Positions 9,956-21,334 are shown, counted from the stretch's first letter. The stretch: DNA of 31,584 nt from Chara braunii (GCA_003427395.1 BFEA01000254.1:2002180-2033763), one strand, 5' to 3'. The notes: generated by a model not told the origin, from the letters alone. A program made the numbers and translations.

Positions 9956-10363
9956 TCACACATCCCCGAAGATGATTGAGTACATTTTGGCCAGAGAGTG
10001 ACGTAAAATAGTGGAAAAATACCACATGATACGACGTCTGTTTTGTGCGTGTCGGAACCACTCGTTCAGTCCTCTTAGAATAACATTAATCCTAAAGTTA
10101 GTTTCACTTTGAGGAAAGTGCATATATCCAAAACATGGTTGTGGCTCATTCCCTTTGAGGAAACCTTGGGTTTGAAGTCTTTTGATGTATTTAGCGGTAT
10201 CCGCAAAGACAGTCAAATTCTTACGCGCTTTCGCGCCTTCGTGGGATTCAGACGCGAAGCATCTGCTTTGAGCCGTAAGGTTGCCACCGCAAACTTCGAA
10301 AGATGTTGTGGCCAAGGAAAGGTACTCCTTTCGACACATGGGTAATGTCGGTTCCTGCTGCTA
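9956..10363 (-). pseudogene. Group II intron maturase fragment (domain X)
   Basis: A minus-strand frame open from a stop at about 10364 to a stop at 9956, 127 residues from its first Met. Residues 51-65 (YIKRLQTQGFLKGNE), 66-80 (P.P....MHFPQSE) and 85-119 (ILRGLNEWFRHAQN, then MWYFSTILRHSLAKM) follow the order of domain X of plant mitochondrial or nuclear intron maturases: K-L-x-x-x-G-(F/Y), R-P-T-P, M-H-L, R-G-L-L-N-W-(Y/F), then W-Y-F and S-x-A. Domain X binds intron RNA and helps splicing. The conserved tail after SLAK (T-L-A-x-K-(Y/F)-K) is missing: homology ends where (GAT)n begins. The RT domain is not seen upstream, where the frame closes and no RT motif follows. It could be a nuclear maturase exon, or a mitochondrial DNA insertion; I cannot decide which. 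A degraded copy is most likely. Confidence 0.6.
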
Positions 10364-10369
10364 ATTATT

Positions 10370-11190
10370 AGTATGTGAGTGAAACGGTAAGGACGAGGAC
10401 AAGCCGGTCAACAACCTCGAGTTGGGGTCCTCCCTCTTGTGACGACGCTGTGGATATCTCTTGAACTCCGACCTCGACAACCTCCACTCATAACCTCCCA
10501 ACAATCCTCCTCCCACCCCACGGGACACATTTGATTGAGTTTACTCTTCTTCCTCTCGCGACGAGCCGGCCTCCTCCACCACAAATTCGCAAGATAAAGA
10601 GTAGAAGTGATTCCTCTTGAAGCAGTGCTCAATCAAAAGCAAAACTCCCCTCCACATGGCATGCTAGCCTGCAGCATTACCCGCATGAAGTGAGAAACAG
10701 AGAGATGGCAAGCAAATGCTTTCAGAAGTCAGGAGGTAATGAGTGAAGTGGTTCAAGCCCGTTGCCGCCCCCCGAAATCCGTCTCATAACCTGTGTAGAT
10801 TTAACCTTCTCGTCACACGCCAGAATCTGGTCCAGACAAAAAAGATGTGATGCAACGTCAGTGCTGACATGGCAGTGTGGCTCATGCGCCAACAGGTCAC
10901 CCATGCGTCCCGGACAAACTCCTACACTTCCACCTGCCGCAGGTGCAGGCTGTAGAAGATGCCTGCACCCATATCACCATCCTCACCTGCTTTCGCTGCC
11001 AGGTTGACACGCGCGCCCTACTCGCCTCGCTCGCCCACACTTCATGCACACACGCCTGCCAGCTGCGGCCGCGCGCTCCCCCACAAGCGCGCACCCACGA
11101 CAGCATCAGGACATGCAATGCGCGCGCCCACATCAGCGTCCCCTCTGTCGTGCCTGTCTCCATCGCTCTGCCAACACTAACGCACGCCCG
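10370..11190. other. Intergenic stretch, no gene recognised; GC-rich part at 10900-11170
   Basis: Several short overlapping frames on both strands, none with a recognisable motif. The 10900-11170 part is rich in GCGCGC and CAC runs and differs in composition from its neighbours. Confidence 0.35.
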
Positions 11191-11193
11191 ATG

Positions 11194-12104
11194 ATGGTAA
11201 GTCGAGGATCTCGGGTTATTGCTAAGTACAGCCCTTCATCTATGGTTAGGAAAGGACCAATTGCCCGTTGGAGGCAGGACGGGAAATACAAAGAAAGAAG
11301 AAAGTTAGATCCCCGGATTCAGTGGTGTGCATCCTGGACTTGTTTCGCCTCTGATCTGCATAACCTGCGGGACCGTTTGAAGCACATGGCAAATCAGAAA
11401 ACGGCCGCATTGCTATGGTTGCAGTCCATAGCTTCGGCGATGTGGTTTACTTCACGCACAATGACAATATCGGCAGTTTGTTCGCGTTGTAATTGGGCCT
11501 GGGAAACCACAAACCACTTATGGATACATTGCCCTTTTTCGGTGAGAATCTGGCAATGGTGGCGAAAACACTGGAGGAATTTTATGAAGGATGGTGTCAA
11601 TTGCCGGACTCTTGGATTTTGACAGGAAAGTTAGATAAAATGTAACCCTTACACACAAGGCCATGATTATGTGGCTGATTCCTGCAGAGGGGCAATCATG
11701 TCAATCATTTGGCAGGCAAGAAATGCTGCTTTGTTTCAGGAGAAGCATTGGTCCTTGGTTTGGACTCAAAATTGGATTTTGACACAGATCAGATTGGTAA
11801 TCAGAGTGGACTGGCAACGCAAGGGACTGTTGTGGTTCCAGAGGACTTGGACTAAAGGAAAGCTGCTGGCGTTAGTCACTTCAGAGCAGAAGCTGGTAAT
11901 AGGCCCATGGCTGAGGGGCTGATCCTTTCAGGCTCTCTTAGGTACTAGGGAGATGGAGGGGAGGTTCCTTCATTTATCCTAGAAAAACTCGCTTCGTCAG
12001 AGGGAAAAGATTGGTGTTTCTCAGTATGTGAAGTAGACTTCAGCCTCACTATCAATCCGATGTATGGGGGATTGGGGCAGTATGGACAAAAAAAATAAAA
12101 TAAG
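11194..12104 (+). pseudogene. Plus-strand LINE, ORF2 C-terminal fragment with A-rich tail
   Basis: The frame ending at 11622 carries a zf-RVT module: CSRCNWAWETTNHLWIHCP, with C-x2-C, then His and Cys at the expected spacing, followed by RIWQWWRKHW. Upstream, SRGSRVIAKYSP and WTCFASDLHNLRDRLKH resemble the stretch linking RT thumb and zf-RVT. A second frame at 11671-11922 has SIIWQARNAALFQEKHW, the typical helix after zf-RVT. A frameshift separates the two. The A-rich run at 12089-12106 (GGACAAAAAAAATAAAATAAG) may be the remains of a poly(A) tail, though the true end is uncertain. RT and endonuclease are absent, so this is a 5'-truncated copy. It lies tail-to-tail with the LINE on the minus strand at 12.2-18.6 kb. 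Confidence 0.75.
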
Positions 12105-12204
12105 ACCATTGCAGATAGAGAGAGAAGCTATAAGATGAGGAGAGAGGTTCAGATAAGAAGGAAAGTTCCGATGAGGAGGGAGAGGATGAAAAAGTAGAGC
12201 AGAT

Positions 12205-15200
12205 AAGTGATCAGGGGCTACTGCTAGGGTGATTCCATAGAAGATCTGTATAAAACAAACTCAGTCTGTTGTTCTCAGAGTTGTCCGCCCATTTGTAGGG
12301 CAAGGACCACTTCTGTCGGAAGGCAGTTTTTGCTATGTCGGTTGAGACCGAGGACTTTCTAATCTTGTACCAGTCTGCTGTGATATCCAGGCAGACAGAC
12401 TGCTTAATCTGTGCCACCAAGGAGGGGAGAGAGTACTCTTTAGGAACCGGCTATCCCTTCATGATAGCCATAGGCTCCTGAAAGCTCTTTTCCTGAAATA
12501 TTGAGCCACTTCCTAAGTTGTCGTTTGTTAAACAGAGGATCGAGTCTGCCAGTCACTACTGAATCTTGGTTCCAGAAGTCCGGTACTGTGTAAGCCCTGC
12601 ACCACCATGAGTTCAATTCGTCCCAAAAAACTCTGGTGATGGCGCATTCCCACGATAGATGGAGCCAATCCTCCAGGGAGGGGTGGGAACAGGCTTCACA
12701 AAAAGTAGAAATGTCCATGCCTTTCTCAGATCACCACATGCAGTAGGGGTACACGAGTGAAGGTCCAGCCACTGCAGGCCACCTACGTTAGATTCGATGG
12801 AGGAGAGGATAAGATGACTGTAGAAGAGGATCCATTTGGGGGGAAGTGGTTTGAGTCTGAGGGATGGGACTCTGCATTGCCAACCAATGTAGACTCGTAC
12901 AGTCATGTTTGTAGAGGTTTTGAGAGGAAATTGTATCCCGTTTTGCTTGAGTATTCTGAGAGGCGAACCTTTGTTATTAGGTTATCTGGGACATTCACAA
13001 CCCAGCCATATTTACAAATGTCGACCTTCCAATCTTTTAGAGGGACCGCTTCCATGATGAATTGGACAAACATTCCCTCCTGTGTGTTTTTTTCTGTTGG
13101 ATTCACACTTCCTCGACTCCCCTTGGAGAGATCAGATGAGCTTCCCTGGATTGTTGCTGACTGGTACCCTGCAGGGTCCATTCTGATGCTTCCACAATCC
13201 CATTATCACCTAATTTGTCAATCCTGAAGAAGAGATGCGATGAAGTTGGGTGTTTAAACCACTGATTCTCCTTGCATCGTCCGATTGTATCAGTAAGTAA
13301 GGTCAGCCAAGTTGTAGGAACTGCTGCGACAATTTCTCTGAGATGTTCTTCAATTCAGTGTAAACCCGAAAGAAGCGGCTTGAGATCGCTTGCAGTCTTC
13401 CAGCAGCCGTGACGGTATTCATTGTCCCAGATATGCTGAATAAGCCAGACACCTCACTGCATCCGCTTAAGGCCGAAGTTGCCAGAAGCTTTGGTCACCA
13501 AAAAGGGGAGCCCAGATCTATTGTGGATAGCAACATTTTCGAACAAACAGTTGTTTAGTACTTCCCTGGTTGACGGTTCCTCCAGAATTTGGGGAGTTTT
13601 TCCCCCTAGTCCTCAGGATGCTGCTCCGGGTTCTGCCTACATGTCGGGAGATGAGGGGGTGCATTAGTAGGGCGTGCCAGACTGCTTCTGGGTCGGAAAG
13701 TTGCCAGTCTTTGGCAAGGGAGTATTTGGCGAGGTCTATCCATGGTTGTTGTTCGAGGGTGCACAATGCCCTGACCGGCCATTTCGCCAAAAGGGCGCAA
13801 TTTTGGATACCTGGGTTTATGATCCCCAGACCCCTTGCTTTTTTCTTCTCCATGGTCTTCTCCCAACTGACCTTACTAAGTATTGGCTGGGCTTCCGAGT
13901 CGCCTTTTGAGAGAAGACAGGTTAGGAGGCGTCTGATGTTGGTGGCTGAGGACTAAGTGTGCGAGTTGAAAGAACGTACCAGATTTTGCAAGACATGAAA
14001 GTGTTAATTACCATAGCTCTACCCATCAGTGAGAGGAATCGGGTTTTGGATCAGATGGCACAAGCGTCCCTAATTCTAAATTCTATGACAGTCTTCCACT
14101 TGTGAGGGGTCTCCAAAGGACACTTAGATCCCCAAGTACCTTTCGACGTCGACATTGGACCTTGTAGGAATTCTCAGATCCAAGGCCAAGGGCTGACCTT
14201 GGGGGGTGAGGGCTATCGACTTTTGCCAGCTCACCCTCACTTCGGCGACGGTTTCGTATGCAGATAGACAGTCTTCCAACGCTGAAAGGGAGCTTGTTGA
14301 ATTTTCGGAGATTGAAGAGAAGCCGTCAGCCAATGTAGAGACCTTGATGGAGCAAGAGGGGGATATGTGCAGACCATCGAAGTTGGGGTGGTTCCTTACC
14401 ATATTGAGGAGGACCTCCAGCTGAATGACAAATAAACAGGGGCAGCCCTGTCTTAGGGACCGTGTTACTTTGAAGGAGGAAGAGGGGTGACCATTGACAA
14501 GCACACTCCTAAGGAAGCACTGTATAATGATTTGACAAAAAATACGAAATGTTGTCATACTCCGACCCTTTCGGGGGTGGTTTGGACAAAAGTCCAGTTA
14601 ACCCTGTCGTAAGCTTTCTAAAACTCTATCAGGATGACCGCTTTGTTAAGGTTGTGTTGTTTGATCCAGTTGATAGACTGAGAAACAGTCATTATCCAGG
14701 ACTTGTCTGTCTGGGATAAAACCGGTTTGATCCCGGTGTACTAATTTTCTTAAGAGGGGGTTAATGTGGTGGGCTAGGGTCTTGGTTAGCATCTTCCCAT
14801 GGACATTAAGAAGGGATATTGGGCGGTAGTTCCTTACATCGGCTTTGTCTCCTTTTTTATAGAGTGTAATTATGCCCTCTGCAGTGCGAGGGCCAAGAGG
14901 TCGACCTTTCAAGATGTTGTTGATAAGGTCTAGAGCCAGAAGGGTCCATAGTCTGCAATAGAATTCCACAGGTAACCCATCAGGCCCTGGGAATTTGCCC
15001 TTGGCCATGCTACGGACTGCTGCCGTAAGCTTTGACATGGTTATGGGGGTGTCCAGAGAGGCGGATTCAAGGTCTGAAAAAATGCGATGTGTTGATCCCC
15101 AGAGGAAGTCTTCTAGGGAAGGGGGAATCATAGGGCTGTTAGGGTCTTTTTTGTAGTGAGTAGTTTTTCATAAAATAACTTGACATATTCACATATTTTC

Positions 15201-16420
15201 CCGGAATCCCTGGCTGGCGGGATGTTAGGGTTCTCAGGGTGGTTAAGAATAGTGATAAGAGTGTTGTTAGTAGGAGGGCGGACTGCTTTGTGGGTGTCCG
15301 GGGCTAGTCTGTGAGTGTAGGGAATTTTGTCACTGAGTCTGTTATTTTCCCATAGGTTATGGTTTCTTATTTGCAGGTTTTGACATTCTTGTAAGTTTTC
15401 GGCCTTTCTACGTTGAGTGATGCTTTTTGAGAAAAAGTTGTCCGTGGGTTTATTTTCTAGGTATTCGATTTTCCTTTTTAGTTGGATTTCCTCAAATTTT
15501 TTATTTACCGCCTTGACCCGTGAGATCAAGTTGGATTTCCTCAAATTTTTTATTTACCGCCTTGACCCGTGAGATCAAGTTGATTAGAGATGAGAGTAAG
15601 GCCCTTGTCTAACCAGGTACCTTCGTTCTCAAATAGTGGTATTGTTTCTCCATTCCTCCCATGTCCTCCAGACCCGTTCTATTACACCAGGGTCTTTGAG
15701 GACATGGAGGCTAAGTTTGAAGAGACCTTTGCCTCTACTCGTGTGGAGGCCTAAGTTGAGTTCAAGAGAATCTGATAGGTTTATGGTCAGATAGGGGGTC
15801 GGCGGTTTTTGCCGCCTTATAAATAAGTTGGGTAGCTGCATCGTTGGTGAAGATGGCATCGAGTCTTCTTTTAGTATAGACCATAGACTCAGAGGGGGTG
15901 GGACAATCCCATGTGTAGGAAAGGATATCCGGGTGCAGAATGCGAGCGAGGTTAAAAAGACTATTGTCCACCATACAATCATTGAGCGCAGCTGATTCAG
16001 CTGGGTGTGACAGGGGGGTGGTAGAATCCAAGTCCGGATTGAGGACTGTGTTCCAGTCTCCCCCAACAACCAGGAAGTCAGCCTGCGGAATGTCTGCAGA
16101 GATTGATGAAATAAGTGATTTTATTGAGTATTCTGTAGGTGCATAAATAGACATAAAACACCAGAGTTGCTTGTGCAATTCCAACGTGGCCCATGCCCAA
16201 TGACCCAGGGGGTCAGATTTGAACTCTTTAACCCAGGCTGCCAGCTTTTTATGGATCAGAATGCCTGCACCCCCTCTTGTATCCATGCTTTAGGTCTCGC
16301 ACGCTTCTGTCGGTCGTTGTTATCCACAAGTCCATGAACGTTCCAGGAGGCTACTACGAGCCTGCTGTACATTCATGGTGCCTGCCTGTGGCCCGGGCTG
16401 GATAGGCGCACTGGGGTGGC
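12205..16420 (-). pseudogene. Long minus-strand LINE, ORF2 (EN, RT, zf-RVT), multiply broken
   Basis: Read from high to low coordinates. About 16285-16370: endonuclease start (W-N-V-H-G-L-V-D-N-N in one frame), then a jump, about 50 residues short and without the catalytic Q-E-T block, into GGAGILIHKKLAAWVKEF (16286 down). 15762-16160: FLVVGGDWNTVLNP, YTW, RRLDAIF and DPLSDHKPI, with the SDH catalytic motif kept. 15128-15544: linker. 14646-15131: RT blocks KGKFPGPDGLPVEFY, LYKKGDKADVRNYRPISLL and DQTGFIPDRQ. 14124-14558: RT block TRSLRQGCP, with the catalytic box reading LADG, so a catalytic Asp is lost. 13518-13853: ARGLGIINPGIQNCALLAKW. 12613-13181: connection region. 12613-12700: zf-RVT CEACSHPSLEDWLHLSWEC. 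12211-12420: C-terminus. Stops and frameshifts occur throughout, so it is inactive. Same clade as the LINE at 1.05-3.6 kb by shared RT wording. Confidence 0.85.
15481..15578 (+). repeat. Perfect 49-bp tandem duplication inside the LINE linker
   Basis: GTTGGATTTCCTCAAATTTT and the following 29 bases occur at 15481-15529 and identically at 15530-15578. Being 49 bp, it shifts the frame between endonuclease and RT. Perfect identity implies a recent event or an assembly artefact. Confidence 0.96.
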
Positions 16421-16873
16421 CCCCCTTGGTCCGAGGTGGCCAACAAGCTATTGACATCCCATGGGATCTTTGTCGACTCCAGAATGAATTTGGAGAAGAT
16501 AGAACATTCTTTGGGGATATGATCATCAAGCTCGGCAATCACATCACCTCTGATCCCGTTCCCCAACGACGGTTCTTATTATTTTCTTGAACCAAGCAGT
16601 GGGGGCCCAAAAGAGGCCCTTGTCTGCGACAAGAGGGTCGACTCCCGGTGCCTGCGCTGCCTCCAGGCACATGCTGAGGATGGGGTGTGTTTTCCTTGAG
16701 TGCCCCTATCTTTATGTTGACAGGCATGGCATTGTTGAGATGGGGCGGACAAAATACTTCTTATCGAGTGTCTTCCTTGCTGTGTGGGTGAGGGAAGGTG
16801 TTGGAGGTCAGTGAGGGCATCAACAGCTTATTTGCATCATTGGTCTGCAGCAGGAGCAAGGTCCCTTGAACAA

Positions 16874-17151
16874 CAATTTCGTTAAAACGGACATATTTTA
16901 TTTTTTCAACGAAATTGTAAACTCATAAATTGGCCTGATTCAAGTCGATATTTTCAGCTCCTGAAGGTACGACATTCTCAAATTGCCCTACCCCCTGGAT
17001 GCAAGCGAAGTCCAGATATATCCAGGGGGGTACAACGTTTTCAGAAAGCTGTACCCCCTGGAAATTAAGTCCAGATTTCCAAGGGGTCCGGCGTTTTCAG
17101 GATGCCAGACCCTCAGGAGCGTAAAATAAACTATCCGTTTTGACGAAATTG
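16874..17151 (+). mobile_element. MITE/foldback element with nested hairpins, inside a LINE
   Basis: Terminal inverted repeats: CAATTTCGTTAAAACGGA at 16874-16891 and TCCGTTTTGACGAAATTG at 17134-17151, one mismatch in 18, with weaker similarity for about 15 bp further in. The left end forms a second hairpin on its own (CAATTTCGTT at 16874-16883 with AACGAAATTG at 16908-16917). The interior holds two tandem stem-loops of related sequence: CTACCCCCTGGAT...ATCCAGGGGGGTAC (about 16988-17032) and CCCCCTGGAAAT...ATTTCCAAGGGG (about 17053-17083), each followed by ACGTTTTCAG or GCGTTTTCAG. It lies between ORF1 and ORF2 of the minus-strand LINE. No transposase is encoded. I did not find a clear target duplication (flanks TTGAACAA and CTAATCTT), so the superfamily is unknown. 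Confidence 0.75.
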
Positions 17152-17528
17152 CTAATCTTGGTTGCACTGTTTGAAGATGACCGAGGCTAGTACATACGGA
17201 GTTTCCTGTCTGGTCGTGGGGAAGACAGGGCCCAACAGAGAAGGGGACTGTGTCGAGAGAGCTACCTGTCCCATCACCAGATCTTCTGTAAGTGGTTTCT
17301 TCTGTGCTTGTTCAGGAGACTCACCCTGGGCTGTGGAGGCAGGTACCGATGAGGTGGGGCGAGGGTGGTTGGGGGAAGGACCCCCTGCTCCTTTGAGTGC
17401 CTCCTCTACCGCCTCGGTGATAGCGAGGAGGCCTGTGCCGGACGCGATACTTGTGGGGCGGGTGGGATCGATGAAAAATCCCTCGGCCTGGCTTGTTTGC
17501 TGCCAACTCTGTTTGCCTTGTGTGGGGT

Positions 17529-18605
17529 TTAACTTTTGACCTGGCTAATGGCGAAAGTCAGGCCCTCCGAAAGGGGTTGGCAGTGTCCCTGCAGGGCCTG
17601 TAGGGACATGAGTTGCTCAGCTGGCCTGCCAGAGAAAGTTGCTTTGTTTCTTTTCCGGGGGAGTACGCTGCATGCCTGTGCCCCTTTGTTCGTGGTCGAG
17701 CCAGTCATTTCGCCTGGCAAAGGGATCTGAGTGGAAGGAGTGGTTAAAAGTGTACTGGGAAGAGGCTGGGTTGGCACATAATCTGTTTCCTGTGTTCGAT
17801 CTGCACTCCTCCGTTTCATGTCCATATCTGAGACAGTGATTACATAAGGGACAGGAATCCGGCTTGTGACTGTGCCGATTACAGTTAGAGCACCAGGGTG
17901 TATTAGAATTGACCAGGTCAGCCATCAGAAATTTCATTCCCGTCCCCACCTTGAGGCGGGATCTGAAATGGTCCTCCGCCGCGGGATGGAGTCGAAATTT
18001 CAAATCCCCGAGCTTGGGGTCTTCCTGATCGCTGATCGGATCAAATTCTTTGATGATTTTGCCCATCATCGTTTCCCCGCCTGTCCTGATGAAAACAGAT
18101 GTTGCGATAGGAAACCGCATCGCCATGACCTAATAATTATTTTTCTTATCTTCTCTTTTCTTTTGCCTCTCGGTGCGTGGAAGCTAGAGACGAAAAAACA
18201 CAAAATTCCATTTGTTGCCCTCCTTAAATTTCATTTTTTGCTTGACATTGAGCAGCCAGTCCACAACCTTCAAATTCCACAACCTTCAAATTCTAGTGAG
18301 GCAAGTCATTTGCCCGCGACCCTCCGTGTGGGCTGTTCCTTTTTGTGCCCCTTGAAAAACAATATCCACGGACCCATGGTCATACGCTTAAGAAAGTCAT
18401 TTTGCACTTGTTGAAAGTTCTCCTTTGGTTTGATCTGAATACAACCTTCTTCGTTTACCATTGTTTCCACATATTTCAAGACATCTTGTGATTTATGGTC
18501 CACAAACCATCCTTTCATTATCTCTGTGAGTTTTTGGAATTCAACATCATCCATTTGTGAGTTGGAATTCGAGGTACCATCATGAGCATCGCCATCATTG
18601 TTCAT
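17529..18605 (-). pseudogene. LINE ORF1 (nucleic-acid-binding, two CCHC knuckles)
   Basis: The 5' ORF of the minus-strand LINE, encoding its RNA-binding chaperone. It starts at the Met at 18605 (MNNDGDAHDGTSNS) and stays open to 18306, with IKPKENFQQVQNDFLKRM and MGPWILFFKG, similar in pattern to the DUF4283-like domain of plant LINE ORF1 proteins. After a broken stretch the frame resumes at 18126 and ends at 17617 with VGTGMKFLMADLVNSNTPW and two zinc knuckles, CSNCNRHSHKPDSC and CNHCLRYGHETEEC, both exactly C-x2-C-x4-H-x4-C. A Ser/Thr-rich tail continues in another frame to 17529. A 16-bp tandem repeat (CCACAACCTTCAAATT, 18261-18292) sits in the broken stretch. ORF2 lies just downstream, separated in part by the MITE. 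Confidence 0.75.
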
Positions 18606-18609
18606 CTTC

Positions 18610-20340
18610 TTCGATGGAGGAAAGTCGGCGCTGGAGCGAGGTATATGGGTATTAACCGAGGTTAGTCAGAGATATGTGTCTTGCTTCTTCCTGGGACGTG
18701 GGGAGTGAGGGTTGAGAATGGGAAGACTATGAGAAGGTTAAGAGGGAAGAAGGTTGACGGAGGGGAATTGCGGGGAGGGGAGGTAGGACTACAGAAAAGA
18801 GGGGGTGGATATGTGTCACCGGACGGATGAGCGAGTCGAGGATGCTGAGGGCAGAGTGTATACGGTGAGTGGGACGAGTTACTGTGTGATATGACAGGGT
18901 AAATGCTTCGGTAAGAGATTTTGAAATGAAAAATTGTGGTGGTGGTGGGCGGGGCGAGGTTTAGGATTGGTAGCAAGGGGATGGAGGTAGATGTTACTGC
19001 GGGACCGAAATGGGTCGGGATGTGTGGGGAACTGAAGCTTGGGATTGGGGGGGAAAGTTCGGGATAAGCGGGAAGGAGGGGCTGGTGAGGAGGCGCGTGA
19101 GCGGAGAGTAATGTGTTCGGCCGTGAGTTTCAGAAAGAAGAATGTTGCGCCCCGGGGGGAGGTAATGGAGTATAGTATGGACAATGATACTGAGCAGGGG
19201 ATGAGTTCGTGGGGGAGGAAGGGGGGAACCATACACTGTTCCGATAGAGGGTAGGTGGGCGTAGAAAGCTGAGGTAGGGTTAGGAGGAAAATTTCTAAAC
19301 TGGACGCGACTGGGCCGAAGGTTGGTGGTGGTCCCTGGTGGATAGTAGTGGTGGTATAAGAGAGAGGGGGGTGTGATGAATGTAGTAGGAAATTGGGGCT
19401 AGAAGCAGAGGAACAAAAATGCGAGTCGGGAGAATGAGTTAGGTGTCAGAGTATTTGAGGTATTAGTGGGAGGGAGAGGGAGTTGGTGAGAAGAGAGGGG
19501 GTAAAAAAAAAAAAAAAGAATCCGGGCTTTGGGTAAGAGGGGGAGGGCTGGGGAGTGCGGCGTTGGGCGAACCAGAGTGTATCGGGGTCCTCGAGCGGGT
19601 CCCGACTTACTATACACGGAAAAGACAAAAGGTCCGGGGGTGGGTCAGAAAGTTATAGAGTCTGGTTTTGAATCGCCAAACTCGGAAAGATTCGGGACCG
19701 GTTAGGTAATGAGTGCGATCTGCCGAAAGAGGACAGTGTCGTACGGTGGAAGAGGTATTGTGATAAGAGTTGGTTAAAAGAGAGAGAGCGGTCGGAGTTT
19801 GTCGCTTGATTCGAAGATGTCTCCTCACCAGCACCTGAAGAAGGAAATGTGGTGCCCTGTAGATTCAATATTGGAAGAAGCGACGATCGTGTTGATGATG
19901 GCGCACCACCACTCAAGGAGACTTGGTGGCAGGGCCGCTCGGAAGTTTCTGTTTTGGGTAAACACCTGTAGCGGAGCGCTCGAACTTTAGCGCTACGCTG
20001 GTAGATCTGGGTGAATCTGGTCACAAGCTCAGGGAGGGGATAGGTGGTCTCTAGAGGGGAAGTTTCATCGTAGTAAGAAAAAACTCACCGTGAATCGTTA
20101 ACTTCTCCCTCATAACCTTCTCCACTCGTGGTAGAAGGTAGGATAGCTATGGTGAATTAGGTCATGCATAAGCTCGAGCCACACGAACAGTGCAGGCGTA
20201 ATGAGCACCGCTGAGGTCATGTGCCGGTCCGTTCCCCCGTCCAGGAGACAGGTCTCTCCGACAGTACTTCTCTCTCTCTCCTCAAGTTCGAAAATAGTGT
20301 GCCCTATCAGAAAAAGGTGGGAAAAAAACAGAAAGTTGGC
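18610..20340. other. G/A-rich intergenic DNA upstream of the LINE, no gene recognised
   Basis: 18680-19560 is strongly purine-rich on the plus strand (GGGAGGGG, GGGGGG runs) and therefore pyrimidine-rich along the LINE's sense strand, so it could be the LINE 5' UTR or older flanking DNA. The minus-strand frames here are Pro/Ser/Leu-rich artefacts of composition. A poly(A) run is at 19503-19517. Confidence 0.4.
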
Positions 20341-21190
20341 CCTTCAGACCCATGGTGTTTTCCAAATTCCAAGCTGCTGCTGCACGTCATGGCTTATTTT
20401 GGCTTTCATGTGATTGCGTGGGGTCATTGGAGGAATTTGGAATCACCGGCGCAAAGGGCCTCGCCGCACCACTGTCGAAAAGTGAAAAACGAAATAGTGC
20501 ATCTTCCCTCAAAGAATGGCAAGATGCACCCACTACTACGAATCGCAACGCATGCATCTCACCACTTGTTGCAGAAGATGCATACTTTCTTTTTTGGGAT
20601 AATTAGTGGAAAGCACCCATGCCAAAACCTTTTGTCGCCCGGTACTACATGCTCAAACTTCTTTCGGATGGGTGAAAGCTGCCTTCGTGTCGTGGCCAAA
20701 GCTCAGTTGGCCTTTTTCTACCGGACAACGAATCTGACCTTACGGTGCCACAGGCCCAAACTTCTTTCGCCTGGGTGAAAGATGCCTTCGCACTGTGGCC
20801 AAAGCTCAGTTGACCTTTTTGTACCGGACAACGAATCTGATGCTGTTTCTGAGCCAGATTTATGAACCGATAGGGCCATGCTTTTTCAAAGTATAGCTCA
20901 GTTGGCCTTTTTTACCGGACAATGAATCTGGCGCTTTTCCTTTGCCAGCTTCATGAACCAGTAGGGCCATTCTTTTTCAAAATACCATACTTGGGGCCCG
21001 CTCTATCCTTTAGGGGCACCGCCCTTCGTCGCTTCTACATGAGAATGAATCTGGCGCTGTTTATACGTCCGATTCATGTTTCGGTAGGGCCCTTGGAGCT
21101 ATGCGTTGGCCGGTTGTACCCACATGGAAAAGTTCGGGCATGTAGTACCAGACGGCAGAAGTTTGGGAACCCAAAAGGGCCAAAACCGAA
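20340..21190 (+). repeat. Hairpin-rich tandem/foldback repeat
   Basis: Direct repeats about 103 bp apart carry AAACTTCTTTCG, GGGTGAAAG.TGCCTTCG, GTGGCCAAAGCTCAGTTG and ACCGGACAACGAATCTGA (20655 and 20758), with a partial third copy at about 20894. Long perfect stems: TTCCAAATTCC 20360-20370 with 20432-20442; TGCATCTT 20498-20505 with AAGATGCA 20521-20528; ATGCATCT 20552-20559 with AGATGCAT 20576-20583; GGCCAA-AGCTCAG-TTGGCC 20694-20712. At the right side GCATGTAGTACC (21138-21149) is the exact reverse complement of 20641-20652, and AGAAGTTTGGG at about 21157 that of the block at 20755. A 16-A run follows at 21199. Non-coding; mobile-element class unknown. Confidence 0.7.
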
Positions 21191-21334
21191 AAGTTCCTTA
21201 AAAAAAAAAAAAAAAATTATAATTGGCCGTTCACGTGTCAATGATCCTTCCGAAAAGGTTTTGGACCGTTTCTCGATTTATTCGTGTCATCCTTGCGCAG
21301 GGAGCATTTGCTAATTTACCCTTGTGTATCGATC

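Noticed and set aside
18662-19628. Several Pro/Ser-rich minus-strand frames
   Set aside because: They arise from the purine-rich plus strand; overlapping frames look alike and no domain is present.
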